A model generated the notes under the pieces. That model was not told the origin of the DNA and searched no databases. It saw nothing but the letters and a program-made list of their open reading frames with translations. Made by a program: the position numbers and the translations under genes. A stretch of 30,013 bases of DNA, taken from assembly GCF_947378715.1 (NCBI RefSeq), contig NZ_CANCLE010000030.1, positions 1 to 30,013 of the forward strand. Direction: 5' to 3'. Of the stretch, positions 22,108 to 29,561 are shown one piece after another; positions within the stretch are counted from its first letter, which is position 1, and each line of letters begins with the position of its first letter. This DNA comes from Phenylobacterium aquaticum (lineage in GTDB: Bacteria > Pseudomonadota > Alphaproteobacteria > Caulobacterales > Caulobacteraceae).

Positions 22108-23175
22108 TCAGAGGGGCAGGGTCTGGACCAGCCGGGCGATCTGGTCGGCGGCCTGCGCCTGGGCCGCGTCGTCGAGGGCGGTGAGCTCGAGGCTGGCCAG
22201 GGCGGGGCGGCCATCCTTGCGCCGGGCGCGGCGATAGGCGGGATCGTAGTGCAGCTCCATCACCGCCTCGGCCAGGGGGACGAAGTCCCCGGCCCCGGCC
22301 AGCTTGCGCCAATCCTCCAGCCGGCGCTGGCCGGGATAGACCGGCAGCCGGTGGAAGGCGGCCTCCAGGGCCACGGGATCGGCGACGATGTCGTGATAGG
22401 TGGCCACCAGATAGGCGGCGCGCACCGGCCGGGGCGCGATCACCTCGACCCGGGGCGCGGCCTGCATGACCTGCCACAGGGCCGGCGGGATCATGCGGTC
22501 GCCGATCTTGCTGGACTCCGCCTCGACCACCACCGGCCGGGCCGGATCGAGCGCCTGGAGCGCCAACAGCAGCTCGGTCTCGAACATCTTCTGGCTGGGC
22601 TGCGGCCTGCCGGCCAGGGCGCCGAACAGCGAGCCCCGGTGGCCGGCCAGGCCCTCCAGGTCCAGCACCTGCACGCCGCGCGCGCTGAGACGGGCCAGGA
22701 TCTCGGTCTTGGCCGTGCCGGTGTCGCCGTCGAGCAGCAGCAGCTTCAGGGGGCAGGGCGTCTCATAGAGGCTGGCCTGCACGCCCCGGCGATAGGTCCG
22801 GTAGCCGCCGGCCAGGATCGAGGTCCGCCAGCCGACGCGGGACAGGATGGTGGCCATGGCCTCCGACCGCGAACCGCCGCGCCAGCAATAGACCAGGGGC
22901 GCGAAGTCGGCGGGCTTGTCGGCCAGGGCGGTCTCCAGGTGGCGGGCGATGTTGCGGGCCACATAGGCCGCGCCGATCCGGTTGGCCTTGAACCGGGAGT
23001 CCTGGACATAGATGGTCCCGACCTCGGCCCGTTCGGCGTCGGTCAGCACCGGCAGGTTGATCGCGCCCGGCGCATGGTCCTCGGCGAATTCGCCCGGGCT
23101 GCGCACGTCGATGACGGTGTCGAAGGCCGCCAGCGATGGGGCGTCGGCGCTCTGGATGATCTGTATGCGCGCCAT
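22108..23175 (-). CDS. mnmH: tRNA 2-selenouridine synthase (MnmH/SelU)
   Basis: The 355-residue product has an N-terminal rhodanese domain with VIDVRSPGEFAEDHAPGAINLP (21-42) and the active-site YCWRGGSRSEAM, whose Cys97 receives selenium. A P-loop domain follows (DGDTGTAKTEIL, 149-160), the two-domain layout of YbbB/SelU. It exchanges sulfur of 2-thiouridine for selenium at the wobble base of tRNA-Lys/Glu/Gln, using selenophosphate. The gene diverges from selD, which makes that selenophosphate, over a 133-bp gap. ATG 23175 is the first Met of the rhodanese part. Confidence 0.92.
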   Translation of the reverse strand: MARIQIIQSADAPSLAAFDTVIDVRSPGEFAEDHAPGAINLPVLTDAERAEVGTIYVQDSRFKANRIGAAYVARNIARHLETALADKPADFAPLVYCWRGGSRSEAMATILSRVGWRTSILAGGYRTYRRGVQASLYETPCPLKLLLLDGDTGTAKTEILARLSARGVQVLDLEGLAGHRGSLFGALAGRPQPSQKMFETELLLALQALDPARPVVVEAESSKIGDRMIPPALWQVMQAAPRVEVIAPRPVRAAYLVATYHDIVADPVALEAAFHRLPVYPGQRRLEDWRKLAGAGDFVPLAEAVMELHYDPAYRRARRKDGRPALASLELTALDDAAQAQAADQIARLVQTLPL

Positions 23176-23308
23176 CTCAGGCGCGCGCCGCCGACCGAGC
23201 CGTGATCATCATGTCCGTCCGAATTTCCCCGCCGCAGGCCCTGTCTGCAATATAGCCGTCGTCAAGGAAAGCGGCGCCTGATCCGGGGCCGGTCCGAAGG
23301 AGTCTTCC

Positions 23309-24352
23309 ATGTCCGATCCCGTGCGCCTGACCTCGCTCGCCCATGGTGGCGGCTGCGGCTGCAAGCTGTCGCCGGCGGTGTTGCGCGAGATCCTGGCCAA
23401 GGTCCCGCAGGCGGCGGTGTTCCCCAATCTGATGGTCGGGACCGAGACCTCCGATGACGCGGCGGTCTGGCGGCTGAACGACCAGCAGGCCCTGGTGGCG
23501 ACCACGGATTTCTTCATGCCGGTGGTGGACGACCCCTATGACTTCGGGCGCATCGCGGCGACCAACGCGCTCTCCGACGTCTACGCCATGGGGGCCCAGC
23601 CGATCTTCGCCCTCGCCATCGTGGGCATGCCCGTCGACAAGCTGCCGGTGGAGACCATCCAGCAGATCCTGGCCGGCGGGGCCGCGGTCTGCGCGGCGGC
23701 GGGCGTTCCGATCGCCGGCGGCCATTCGATCGACAGCGTCGAGCCGATCTATGGCCTGGTGGCCCTGGGCCTGGTGCATCCCGACAAGGTGCTGACCAAC
23801 CGCACCGGCCGGGCGGGCGATGTGCTGATCCTGACCAAGGCCCTGGGGGTGGGCGTGCTGAGCGCCGGCTTCAAGCAGCAGCGGCTGGCGCCCGGCGGCT
23901 ATGAGGCGCTGATCGCCTCGACCACCCAGCTCAACACGATCGGCGCCCGGCTGGGCGACATGGCTGGCGTGCACGCCGTCACCGACGTCACCGGCTTCGG
24001 CCTGCTCGGCCACACCCTCGAGCTTTGCCGAGGCGCGAACCTGGCCGCCGAGATCCGGGCCGAGGCGCCGGCGGTGCTGGCCGGCGTCGAGGCCCTGGCC
24101 CAGGCTGGGGTGCGGACCGGCGCGGCGACCCGCAACTGGGCGAGCTATGGCGACGCGGTGCGTCTTCCCGGCGACCTGGCGGACTGGCGCAAAGACCTGT
24201 TGTGCGATCCCCAGACCAGCGGCGGCCTGTTGATCGCGGTGGACCCTGCCCAGGCCGAGGCGGTCCTGGCGACGGTGCGCGAGGCCGGCTTCGGCGCTTC
24301 GCGAGTGGTCGGCGCGCTCAAGGCCGGCGCGCCGGAAGTCCAGGTGATCTAG
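23309..24352 (+). CDS. selD: Selenide, water dikinase (selenophosphate synthase)
   Basis: The 347-residue product has the catalytic loop HGGGCGCKLSP (12-22). Cys16 and Lys19 are equivalent to the Cys17/Lys20 pair of the E. coli enzyme, so it is the cysteine form, not a selenoprotein. TETSDDAAVW (about 49-58) and ATTDFFMPVVDDPYDFGRIAATNALSDVYAMGA are the ATP/metal-binding signature. DVTGFGLLGH and LCDPQTSGGLL near the C-terminus are also typical. It makes selenophosphate from selenide and ATP. ATG 23309 follows GAAGGAG. Its TAG shares bases with the stop of the convergent AraC gene. Confidence 0.95.
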   Translation: MSDPVRLTSLAHGGGCGCKLSPAVLREILAKVPQAAVFPNLMVGTETSDDAAVWRLNDQQALVATTDFFMPVVDDPYDFGRIAATNALSDVYAMGAQPIFALAIVGMPVDKLPVETIQQILAGGAAVCAAAGVPIAGGHSIDSVEPIYGLVALGLVHPDKVLTNRTGRAGDVLILTKALGVGVLSAGFKQQRLAPGGYEALIASTTQLNTIGARLGDMAGVHAVTDVTGFGLLGHTLELCRGANLAAEIRAEAPAVLAGVEALAQAGVRTGAATRNWASYGDAVRLPGDLADWRKDLLCDPQTSGGLLIAVDPAQAEAVLATVREAGFGASRVVGALKAGAPEVQVI

Positions 24353-25353
24353 GCGGCCCGGGCGCGGCGCCGCTGTTCCAGGGCGGTGACCCCGTGCTTT
24401 TGGCGATACCAGTGGGCGAGGGCGCTCTGGGACTTGAAGCCGAGGATCTCCGACACCTCGCCCAGGGGGCGGTTCGAACGCTCGACATAGTCCCGGGCCA
24501 TGGCCAGCCGGACCTCATCGACGATCTGGGAATAGGACGCGCCCTCCTCGCGCAGCTTCCGCTGCAGGGTGCGCGGGGTCATGTCGAACAACCGGGCCAT
24601 GCGCTCGATCGAAAAGGCGCCGGCGCCGACCAGGGCGCGCAGATTGTTGGCGACCACGTCGGCGTAGCGATTGAAGCCGCCGGACGTCTGGCTCTCCAAA
24701 AGGCGATCCACCACGGCGTTGAACTGCGGCCGCGCGCCGATCAGCGGCAGGGTCATGGCCGAGGTCGGGAAGGCCATGGTCAGGTGTTCGGCGCCGAAGA
24801 ACGGCTCGACGCCCAGGTGCTTTCGATAGGCGGACAGATCGGCGATGCGATCGTGCTGGAAGCTGACATAGGTGGGGGCGAGATCGCGCTGAACCAGTTC
24901 CTGGATGCAGCTGAGGTTGAAGGCGATCGACATCTCGATCGCCTGGACTCTCGTCGAGACGTCGGCCACCCGAAAATCGATGATCATCTCGACCTGGTCG
25001 CCATTGGTCGCGAGCAGGCCAGATGAGTTCTCGTTCTGATAGCGACCGCGCGCGACCACCGTTTCCAGATAGCCCCGCAAGGTCAGCTGGTCTCGGGCGG
25101 CCAGGCCCAGGAGCCCCCAGTCCTCCACCCCGCGCAAGCGTCCCATCCGCAGGCCGAAGTCGGCCATTCCGCTGCGCGCCGCCGCAATCTGCAGCACCTC
25201 GCTAACCTTGGGGCCCGGAACCCTCAGGTCGGGATCGCTCAACACCGTCGGCGGCAGACCCACCTCCGCCAGGAGGGCCAGGGGGTCCAGGCCGGCGGTG
25301 TGACAGACCGTGTCGAATTGGCGCAAGGTCGCGCTGCGTACTAGTCCCGGCAC
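24349..25353 (-). CDS. AraC-family regulator with arabinose_bd-type N-domain
   Basis: The 334-residue product has an N-terminal ligand/oligomerisation domain of the Arabinose_bd kind found in OruR/ArgR-like regulators (about 1-200, including CHTAGLDPLALLAEVGLPP and FGLRMGRLRGVEDWGLLGLAARDQLTLRGYLE). Two helix-turn-helix segments follow at the C-terminus (about 240-330: SIERMARLFDMTPRTLQRKLREEGASYSQIVDEVRLAMARDYVE, then LGEVSEILGFKSQSALAHWYRQKHG). The GTG at 25353 is chosen because AGGAG lies 7 bases upstream; a TTG 27 bases earlier (25380) is in frame but has no site. The target is unknown; the divergent chemoreceptor gene is a candidate. Confidence 0.88.
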   Translation of the reverse strand: MPGLVRSATLRQFDTVCHTAGLDPLALLAEVGLPPTVLSDPDLRVPGPKVSEVLQIAAARSGMADFGLRMGRLRGVEDWGLLGLAARDQLTLRGYLETVVARGRYQNENSSGLLATNGDQVEMIIDFRVADVSTRVQAIEMSIAFNLSCIQELVQRDLAPTYVSFQHDRIADLSAYRKHLGVEPFFGAEHLTMAFPTSAMTLPLIGARPQFNAVVDRLLESQTSGGFNRYADVVANNLRALVGAGAFSIERMARLFDMTPRTLQRKLREEGASYSQIVDEVRLAMARDYVERSNRPLGEVSEILGFKSQSALAHWYRQKHGVTALEQRRRARAA

Positions 25354-25517
25354 TTGCGGGCTCCTGTCTCGATTAAGCAAAACCTGTCGCGATCGATCAA
25401 GTCCTGCCCGAATTCGTGCGCCATGGAAGCGTGACAGAATGAATCAGGGGGAAACCATTCCGACGCGCGCGCCGATCCGGCGGGCCGATGCGGGGTGTTT
25501 CAGGGAGAGGCGCCGAT

Positions 25518-27458
25518 ATGAAGAACATCCCGATATTTGGAAAATTCCTGGCGATCATCGCGGTGTTCGCGGTGTTCGCCATTGGGGTCGCCGTCTTCAC
25601 CGGCACGCAGATGCGTGAGATCGACCAGAGCTACAGCGACCTGACGGACCATGAGACCACGGCCGCGATCGAGATCGCCCGCGCCAACCGCGCCTCCCAG
25701 ACCGCGCGCGCCTCGATCGGCGACCTGATCGTCGCCACCACCCAGGCCCAGAACGATGTGGCGACGGCTGGGATTAGCGCAGCCCATGGCGACCTCGTGA
25801 AATCCATGGACACGGCCGCCGCGGCCCTGCCGGCGGACACGGAGATTCCGGCGCTCAAGGCCGAAATGCTGCAGGCTCTGGACGGCGCTTGCGGCAAGGT
25901 GGTCGACGCCGGCCGGGCCGCCAATGACAGCGCCAGCAACCTGGCGACCCAGGCCATGTATCTCGACCAGTGCGCGCCGCAGTTCCCGGCGCTGGCGGCC
26001 AAGTTCAAGGCCAAGACCAATGCGCTGATGGACTATGTCCAGGCCCGGAACGACGCCCTGTCGGCCAAGACCAATTCGACCGTCATGATTACCTGGGGGG
26101 TGATCGTCGGCGGCCTGGCCCTGGTGGGCGCGATCGCCTTCTTCGGGGTCCGGTCCTGGATCACCGGGCCGCTGGCCGTGGTCAGCCGGATCATGGAGAA
26201 GCTCGCCCAGGGCGACCTGTCCATCGACGTGGCGGGCCAGGAGCGCCGCGACGAGGTCGGCGGCATGGCCAAGGCCGTACAGGTGTTCAAGGACAATGGG
26301 CTGAAGGCCCGGGCCGCCGAGGCGGAGGCCAGCGAGATGCGGTCGGAGGCCGAGACCCAGCGCGGCCGCACCGAGTCTGAGCGCCGGCGCACCGAAGCCG
26401 AGCAGGCCGAGGTCGTCCAGACCCTGGCCGCCCACCTGAGCCGCCTGGCCCAGGGCGACCTGACCACCCGCATCGACGCGGCGTTCCAGGGCCAGTACGC
26501 CCAGATCAAGGCCGACTTCAACGCCGCCGCCGAGAGCCTTGGCGAAGCCATGACCGCCATCTCCCAGGCGACCGGCGCGATCCGGGGCGGCTCCGACGAG
26601 ATCGCCATGGCCTCCGACGACCTGTCGCGCCGCACCGAGCAGCAGGCGGCCAGCCTGGAGGAAACCGCCGCGGCCCTGGACCAGATCACCGCGACCGTGA
26701 AGCGCAGCGCCGAGGGGGCCCGCCAGGCCTCCAGCGCCGCCACGACCGCCCGCGCCGACGCCGAGCGGTCCGGCCAGGTGGTGGGCGACGCGGTCGCCGC
26801 CATGGGCGAGATCGAGACCTCCTCGAACCAGATCACCCAGATCATCGGCGTCATCGACGAGATCGCCTTCCAGACCAACCTGCTGGCGCTCAACGCCGGG
26901 GTCGAGGCGGCCCGGGCCGGGGACGCCGGCAAGGGCTTCGCGGTCGTCGCCTCGGAAGTGCGGGCTTTGGCCCAGCGCTCGGCCGAGGCCGCCCGGGAGA
27001 TCAAGGGCCTGATCGCCAGTTCCTCATCCCAGGTGGAGCGCGGCGTGCGGCTGGTCGGCGACACCGGCGCGGCCCTGACCGGCATCGTCAGCCGCGTCGC
27101 GGAGATCGACATCCTGCTGGCCGAGATCGCGACCTCGTCGCAGGAACAGGCCACCGGCCTCAACCAGGTCAATGCCGCGGTCAACCAGATGGACCAGGTG
27201 ACCCAACAGAACGCCGCCATGGTCGAGCAGGCTACGGCCGCCGCCTCGGGCCTGCGCAACGAGGCGACGGAGCTCAGCAACCTGGTCGCGCGGTTCCGCA
27301 CCGACGAGGATTCTGGCCGGACGGCGCGCGGCCCCGTCGCCGCCCAGCCGGGTCGTCACCCGCCGGCCCGCAATCCGGTGGCCCAGGCCCAAGGCCGGCT
27401 CGCCCGGGCGGTCAATCCCGCGCCCCAGGCGGAGGCCGATACGTGGGAGGAGTTCTAG
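25518..27458 (+). CDS. Methyl-accepting chemotaxis protein
   Basis: The 646-residue product has TM1 at about 8-28, a periplasmic helical sensor at about 31-185, TM2 at about 187-211 and a HAMP domain at about 212-262. A charged coiled coil (about 263-300) and a second HAMP-like unit (about 303-345, HLSRLAQGDLTTRIDAAFQGQYAQI) follow. The signalling domain has its canonical tip at about 446-480 (IDEIAFQTNLLALNAGVEAARAGDAGKGFAVVASE). It ends in DTWEEF, a C-terminal pentapeptide-type tether for CheR/CheB known from alphaproteobacterial receptors. ATG 25518 follows GGGAGAGG; an earlier in-frame start adds only unrelated residues. The sensor ligand is unknown. No che genes lie nearby. Confidence 0.94.
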   Translation: MKNIPIFGKFLAIIAVFAVFAIGVAVFTGTQMREIDQSYSDLTDHETTAAIEIARANRASQTARASIGDLIVATTQAQNDVATAGISAAHGDLVKSMDTAAAALPADTEIPALKAEMLQALDGACGKVVDAGRAANDSASNLATQAMYLDQCAPQFPALAAKFKAKTNALMDYVQARNDALSAKTNSTVMITWGVIVGGLALVGAIAFFGVRSWITGPLAVVSRIMEKLAQGDLSIDVAGQERRDEVGGMAKAVQVFKDNGLKARAAEAEASEMRSEAETQRGRTESERRRTEAEQAEVVQTLAAHLSRLAQGDLTTRIDAAFQGQYAQIKADFNAAAESLGEAMTAISQATGAIRGGSDEIAMASDDLSRRTEQQAASLEETAAALDQITATVKRSAEGARQASSAATTARADAERSGQVVGDAVAAMGEIETSSNQITQIIGVIDEIAFQTNLLALNAGVEAARAGDAGKGFAVVASEVRALAQRSAEAAREIKGLIASSSSQVERGVRLVGDTGAALTGIVSRVAEIDILLAEIATSSQEQATGLNQVNAAVNQMDQVTQQNAAMVEQATAAASGLRNEATELSNLVARFRTDEDSGRTARGPVAAQPGRHPPARNPVAQAQGRLARAVNPAPQAEADTWEEF

Positions 27459-27492
27459 GTCGCCAGGGGGCGCCACGACGGGGCCGATCGCG

Positions 27493-27855
27493 ATGACCGT
27501 CGTCGCCTTTCCCGGAAGGTGGATGGGCCGCGGCGGGGACGGCGAGGCGGTTCCGACCTCACTGGTGATGGTCTCCGCCGCCCTGTGCTCGCTGGGCGAA
27601 CCCGCCCTGGCCGCTGAACTGGCCTCGGTCCTGGCCAGGACCGGGCTGGACGCGCTGGACACCTTCACCCCCGAGGCGGTCGAGGCCCTGCTGATCGAAT
27701 ATGGTCCGGCCGGGCCGGCGCGGCTGAACAACGCCCCGGTGTTCCGGCCGGTGAGCGTGGGCGCGCAGGAGGCCTGGGCCTTCACGCCGGAGTTCCGCAC
27801 CCTGCTGAGCGTCCATGGCGTCTCGGCTCCGCTGCGCGAGACCTTCGCCGTCTGA
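27493..27855 (+). CDS. Small protein of unknown function
   Basis: The 120-residue open frame starts at ATG 27493, 34 bp after the chemoreceptor stop on the same strand. I do not recognise it. It has no signal peptide or membrane span. The middle is helical and alanine/leucine-rich (SLVMVSAALCSLGEPALAAELASVLARTGLDALDTFTPEAVEALLIEYG), and the end is richer in strand-like residues (VFRPVSVGAQEAWAFTPEFRTLLSVHG). Codon use (GC-rich third positions) and the tight spacing support a real gene co-transcribed with the receptor. A role in chemotaxis signalling would be guesswork. Confidence 0.6.
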   Translation: MTVVAFPGRWMGRGGDGEAVPTSLVMVSAALCSLGEPALAAELASVLARTGLDALDTFTPEAVEALLIEYGPAGPARLNNAPVFRPVSVGAQEAWAFTPEFRTLLSVHGVSAPLRETFAV

Positions 27856-27896
27856 TCCTGTTAGCCTGGGCGTGACGGAGCGCGACAGGCGAGACC

Positions 27897-28820
27897 ATGC
27901 TGATCCATCCCACCGGCCGGTTTGACAATCACCCCGCCGACAACCGGCATATCGAGGTCCGGCCGCTGGCCGCCGCCATAGGCGCCGAGATCCGCGGCGT
28001 GTCGATCGCCGAGCTCAGCGACGCCGCCTTTGCAGAGGTCCGCGCGGCCCTGTTCCGGCACAAGATGATCTATTTCCGCGACCAGAAGATCAGCCATGCC
28101 GACCAGGCGGTCTTCAGCCGGCGCTTCGGGCCGTTCGCCGAGGACGCCTACACCCAGGGCGTGCCCGGCTATCCGCAGGTGCAGCCGCTGATCAAGGAAG
28201 CCGACCAGAGCGTCGGCATGGTGTTCGGGGCCGGCTGGCACACGGACTCCGCCTTCCTGGCCGAGCCGCCGGCGATCAGCATGCTGTACGGCGTCGACAT
28301 CCCGCCCTATGGCGGCGACACGATCTTCGCCAATTCAGCCCTGGCCTACGCCATGCTCAGCGAGACCATGCAGCGGATGCTGGCCCCGCTGCGGGTCCAC
28401 ATGTCCATGGGTCGGGTTGTCCAGACCGCCCAGGCCCATCTGGCCGCCGACGAGACGCCGCTGGGCCGGGTGGCGGCGACGCGGGACATGGGGCGGTTGC
28501 CCGACGAGATCGCCCGCAAGGTCCAGGGCGCGATGCATCCCCTGGTCCGCACCCATCCGGTGACCGGTGAGAAGGCGCTCTATTGCGACGAGACCTACGC
28601 CACCGGCGTCGAGGGCCTGACCGCCGCCGAGGCCGAGCCGCTGCTCAGGTTCCTGGCGGGGCACATCACCCAGCCGGCCTTCACCTGCCGCCTGCGCTGG
28701 GCGCCCGGGACCTATGTGGCCTGGGACAACCGCCTGTGCGTCCACCAGGCCTTCAACGACTATGACGGCTTCCGGCGCGAGCTCTACCGCACCACCATCG
28801 CCGGCGAGACGCCCAGCTAG
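27897..28820 (+). CDS. TauD/TfdA-family 2-oxoglutarate/Fe(II) dioxygenase
   Basis: The 307-residue product has the facial triad HxD...H: WHTDSAF places His115 and Asp117, and DNRLCVHQAFNDY places His283. RRELYRTTI downstream (Arg about 294/298) supplies the 2-oxoglutarate-binding arginine. The N-terminal PLAAAIGAEIRGVSIAELSD, FRHKMIYFRDQ and FSRRFGPF are family signatures. Such enzymes hydroxylate taurine, sulfonates, aryloxyacetates, carnitine precursors or other small acids; neighbours give no clue to the substrate. ATG 27897 follows CAGGCGAG. Its TAG stop lies on the edge of the intergenic repeat at 28820. Confidence 0.9.
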   Translation: MLIHPTGRFDNHPADNRHIEVRPLAAAIGAEIRGVSIAELSDAAFAEVRAALFRHKMIYFRDQKISHADQAVFSRRFGPFAEDAYTQGVPGYPQVQPLIKEADQSVGMVFGAGWHTDSAFLAEPPAISMLYGVDIPPYGGDTIFANSALAYAMLSETMQRMLAPLRVHMSMGRVVQTAQAHLAADETPLGRVAATRDMGRLPDEIARKVQGAMHPLVRTHPVTGEKALYCDETYATGVEGLTAAEAEPLLRFLAGHITQPAFTCRLRWAPGTYVAWDNRLCVHQAFNDYDGFRRELYRTTIAGETPS

Positions 28821-28884
28821 AGCATTTCCCGAAAAGTGTGACGCATTTTTCGGATCAAGAAATGCTCCAACTTTTTGAGTTGGA
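28820..28884. repeat. Alphaproteobacterial-type intergenic hairpin repeat
   Basis: The outer arms GAGCATTTC (28820-28828) and GAAATGCTC (28859-28867) enclose inner arms CCGAAAA (28829-28835) and TTTTCGG (28847-28853). An adjoining hairpin TCCAACT...AGTTGGA (28866-28884) shares two bases. Similar GAGCATTTCC...GAAATGCTC elements are dispersed in alphaproteobacterial genomes (from memory). It lies at the junction of two convergent genes and could act as a bidirectional transcript end. It also encodes the last nine residues and the stop codon of the esterase gene. Confidence 0.85.
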
Positions 28885-29493
28885 GCCCTTCAGGGCGGTG
28901 GTGATCACGGGCGCGAGGCCGGTGGCGATGACCTGGGCGCCCTGGGCGTTGGGGTGCAGGCCGTCGCGCTGCCGCAAGCCCGGCCCCACCCCGGCCAGCA
29001 GGTCCGGATAGAGCGTCAGGTGATGGGTCCTGGCCAGGTTGGCGTAGAGGGCTGTGAACTCCTGGGCATAGCTGCGGCCGATGGCCGGCGGCGGCTTCAG
29101 CCCGGCCAGGATCACCCGGATATGGCGCCGGGTCAGGCGGGTGATGATCGCCTCCAGATTGGCCTGCGTGACCTTGGGGTCGACGCCCTGCAGCAGGTCA
29201 TTGCCGCCCAGCGCCACCAGGCAGATCGTCGTGTCGGGCTGGACGCTGAAATCCACCCGCGCCAGGCCGCCGGCGGTGGTGTCGCCCGAGACCCCCGCCG
29301 CGCGGATCAGCACCTGGGCGCCGGCCCGGGTCAGGTCCTCCTGCAGGCGGGCGGGAAAGGCCTGGGCGGCGGGCAGGCCGAAGCCGGCGGTGATCGAATC
29401 CCCCAGTATGGTGACCACCGCGCGCGGCGCCGCCAGCGCCGGGCCGGCGGCGGCCAGGGCGGCCAGCAAAAGAAGCTCTCGTCGCGCGATCAT
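28855..29493 (-). CDS. tesA: TesA-type arylesterase / lysophospholipase (SGNH hydrolase)
   Basis: The 212-residue secreted hydrolase has a signal peptide (MIARRELLLLAALAAAGPALA). The SGNH blocks follow: GDSITAGFG with nucleophile Ser33, AAGVSGDTTAGG (Gly67), LGGNDLLQG with Asn98, and DGLHPNAQG with catalytic Asp177 and His180. Length and order match periplasmic TesA (thioesterase I/protease I/lysophospholipase L1). It is divergent from a LolD/YbbA-like ATPase gene, the same neighbour pair as tesA-ybbA of E. coli. The final residues SNSKSWSIS and the stop are encoded by an intergenic repeat, so the C-terminus is not native to the family. Confidence 0.92.
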   Translation of the reverse strand: MIARRELLLLAALAAAGPALAAPRAVVTILGDSITAGFGLPAAQAFPARLQEDLTRAGAQVLIRAAGVSGDTTAGGLARVDFSVQPDTTICLVALGGNDLLQGVDPKVTQANLEAIITRLTRRHIRVILAGLKPPPAIGRSYAQEFTALYANLARTHHLTLYPDLLAGVGPGLRQRDGLHPNAQGAQVIATGLAPVITTALKGSNSKSWSIS

Positions 29494-29561
29494 CCGTGCA
29501 TGCCTTTGGCGGTCGCCGTCCTATCTATGGTTCCAGCGACCGTTCGCAATGCGAGGCCCCC

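Noticed and set aside
23354..23365. Possible selenocysteine codon in the selD active site
   Set aside because: The catalytic position reads TGC (Cys16), not TGA; there is no in-frame TGA.
25440..25490. Sigma-28-like promoter (AAAC-N15-GCCGATCC) before the chemoreceptor gene
   Set aside because: Only the GCCGAT half fits, GCCGAT recurs by chance nearby, and Caulobacterales flagellar genes mostly use sigma-54; too weak to call.
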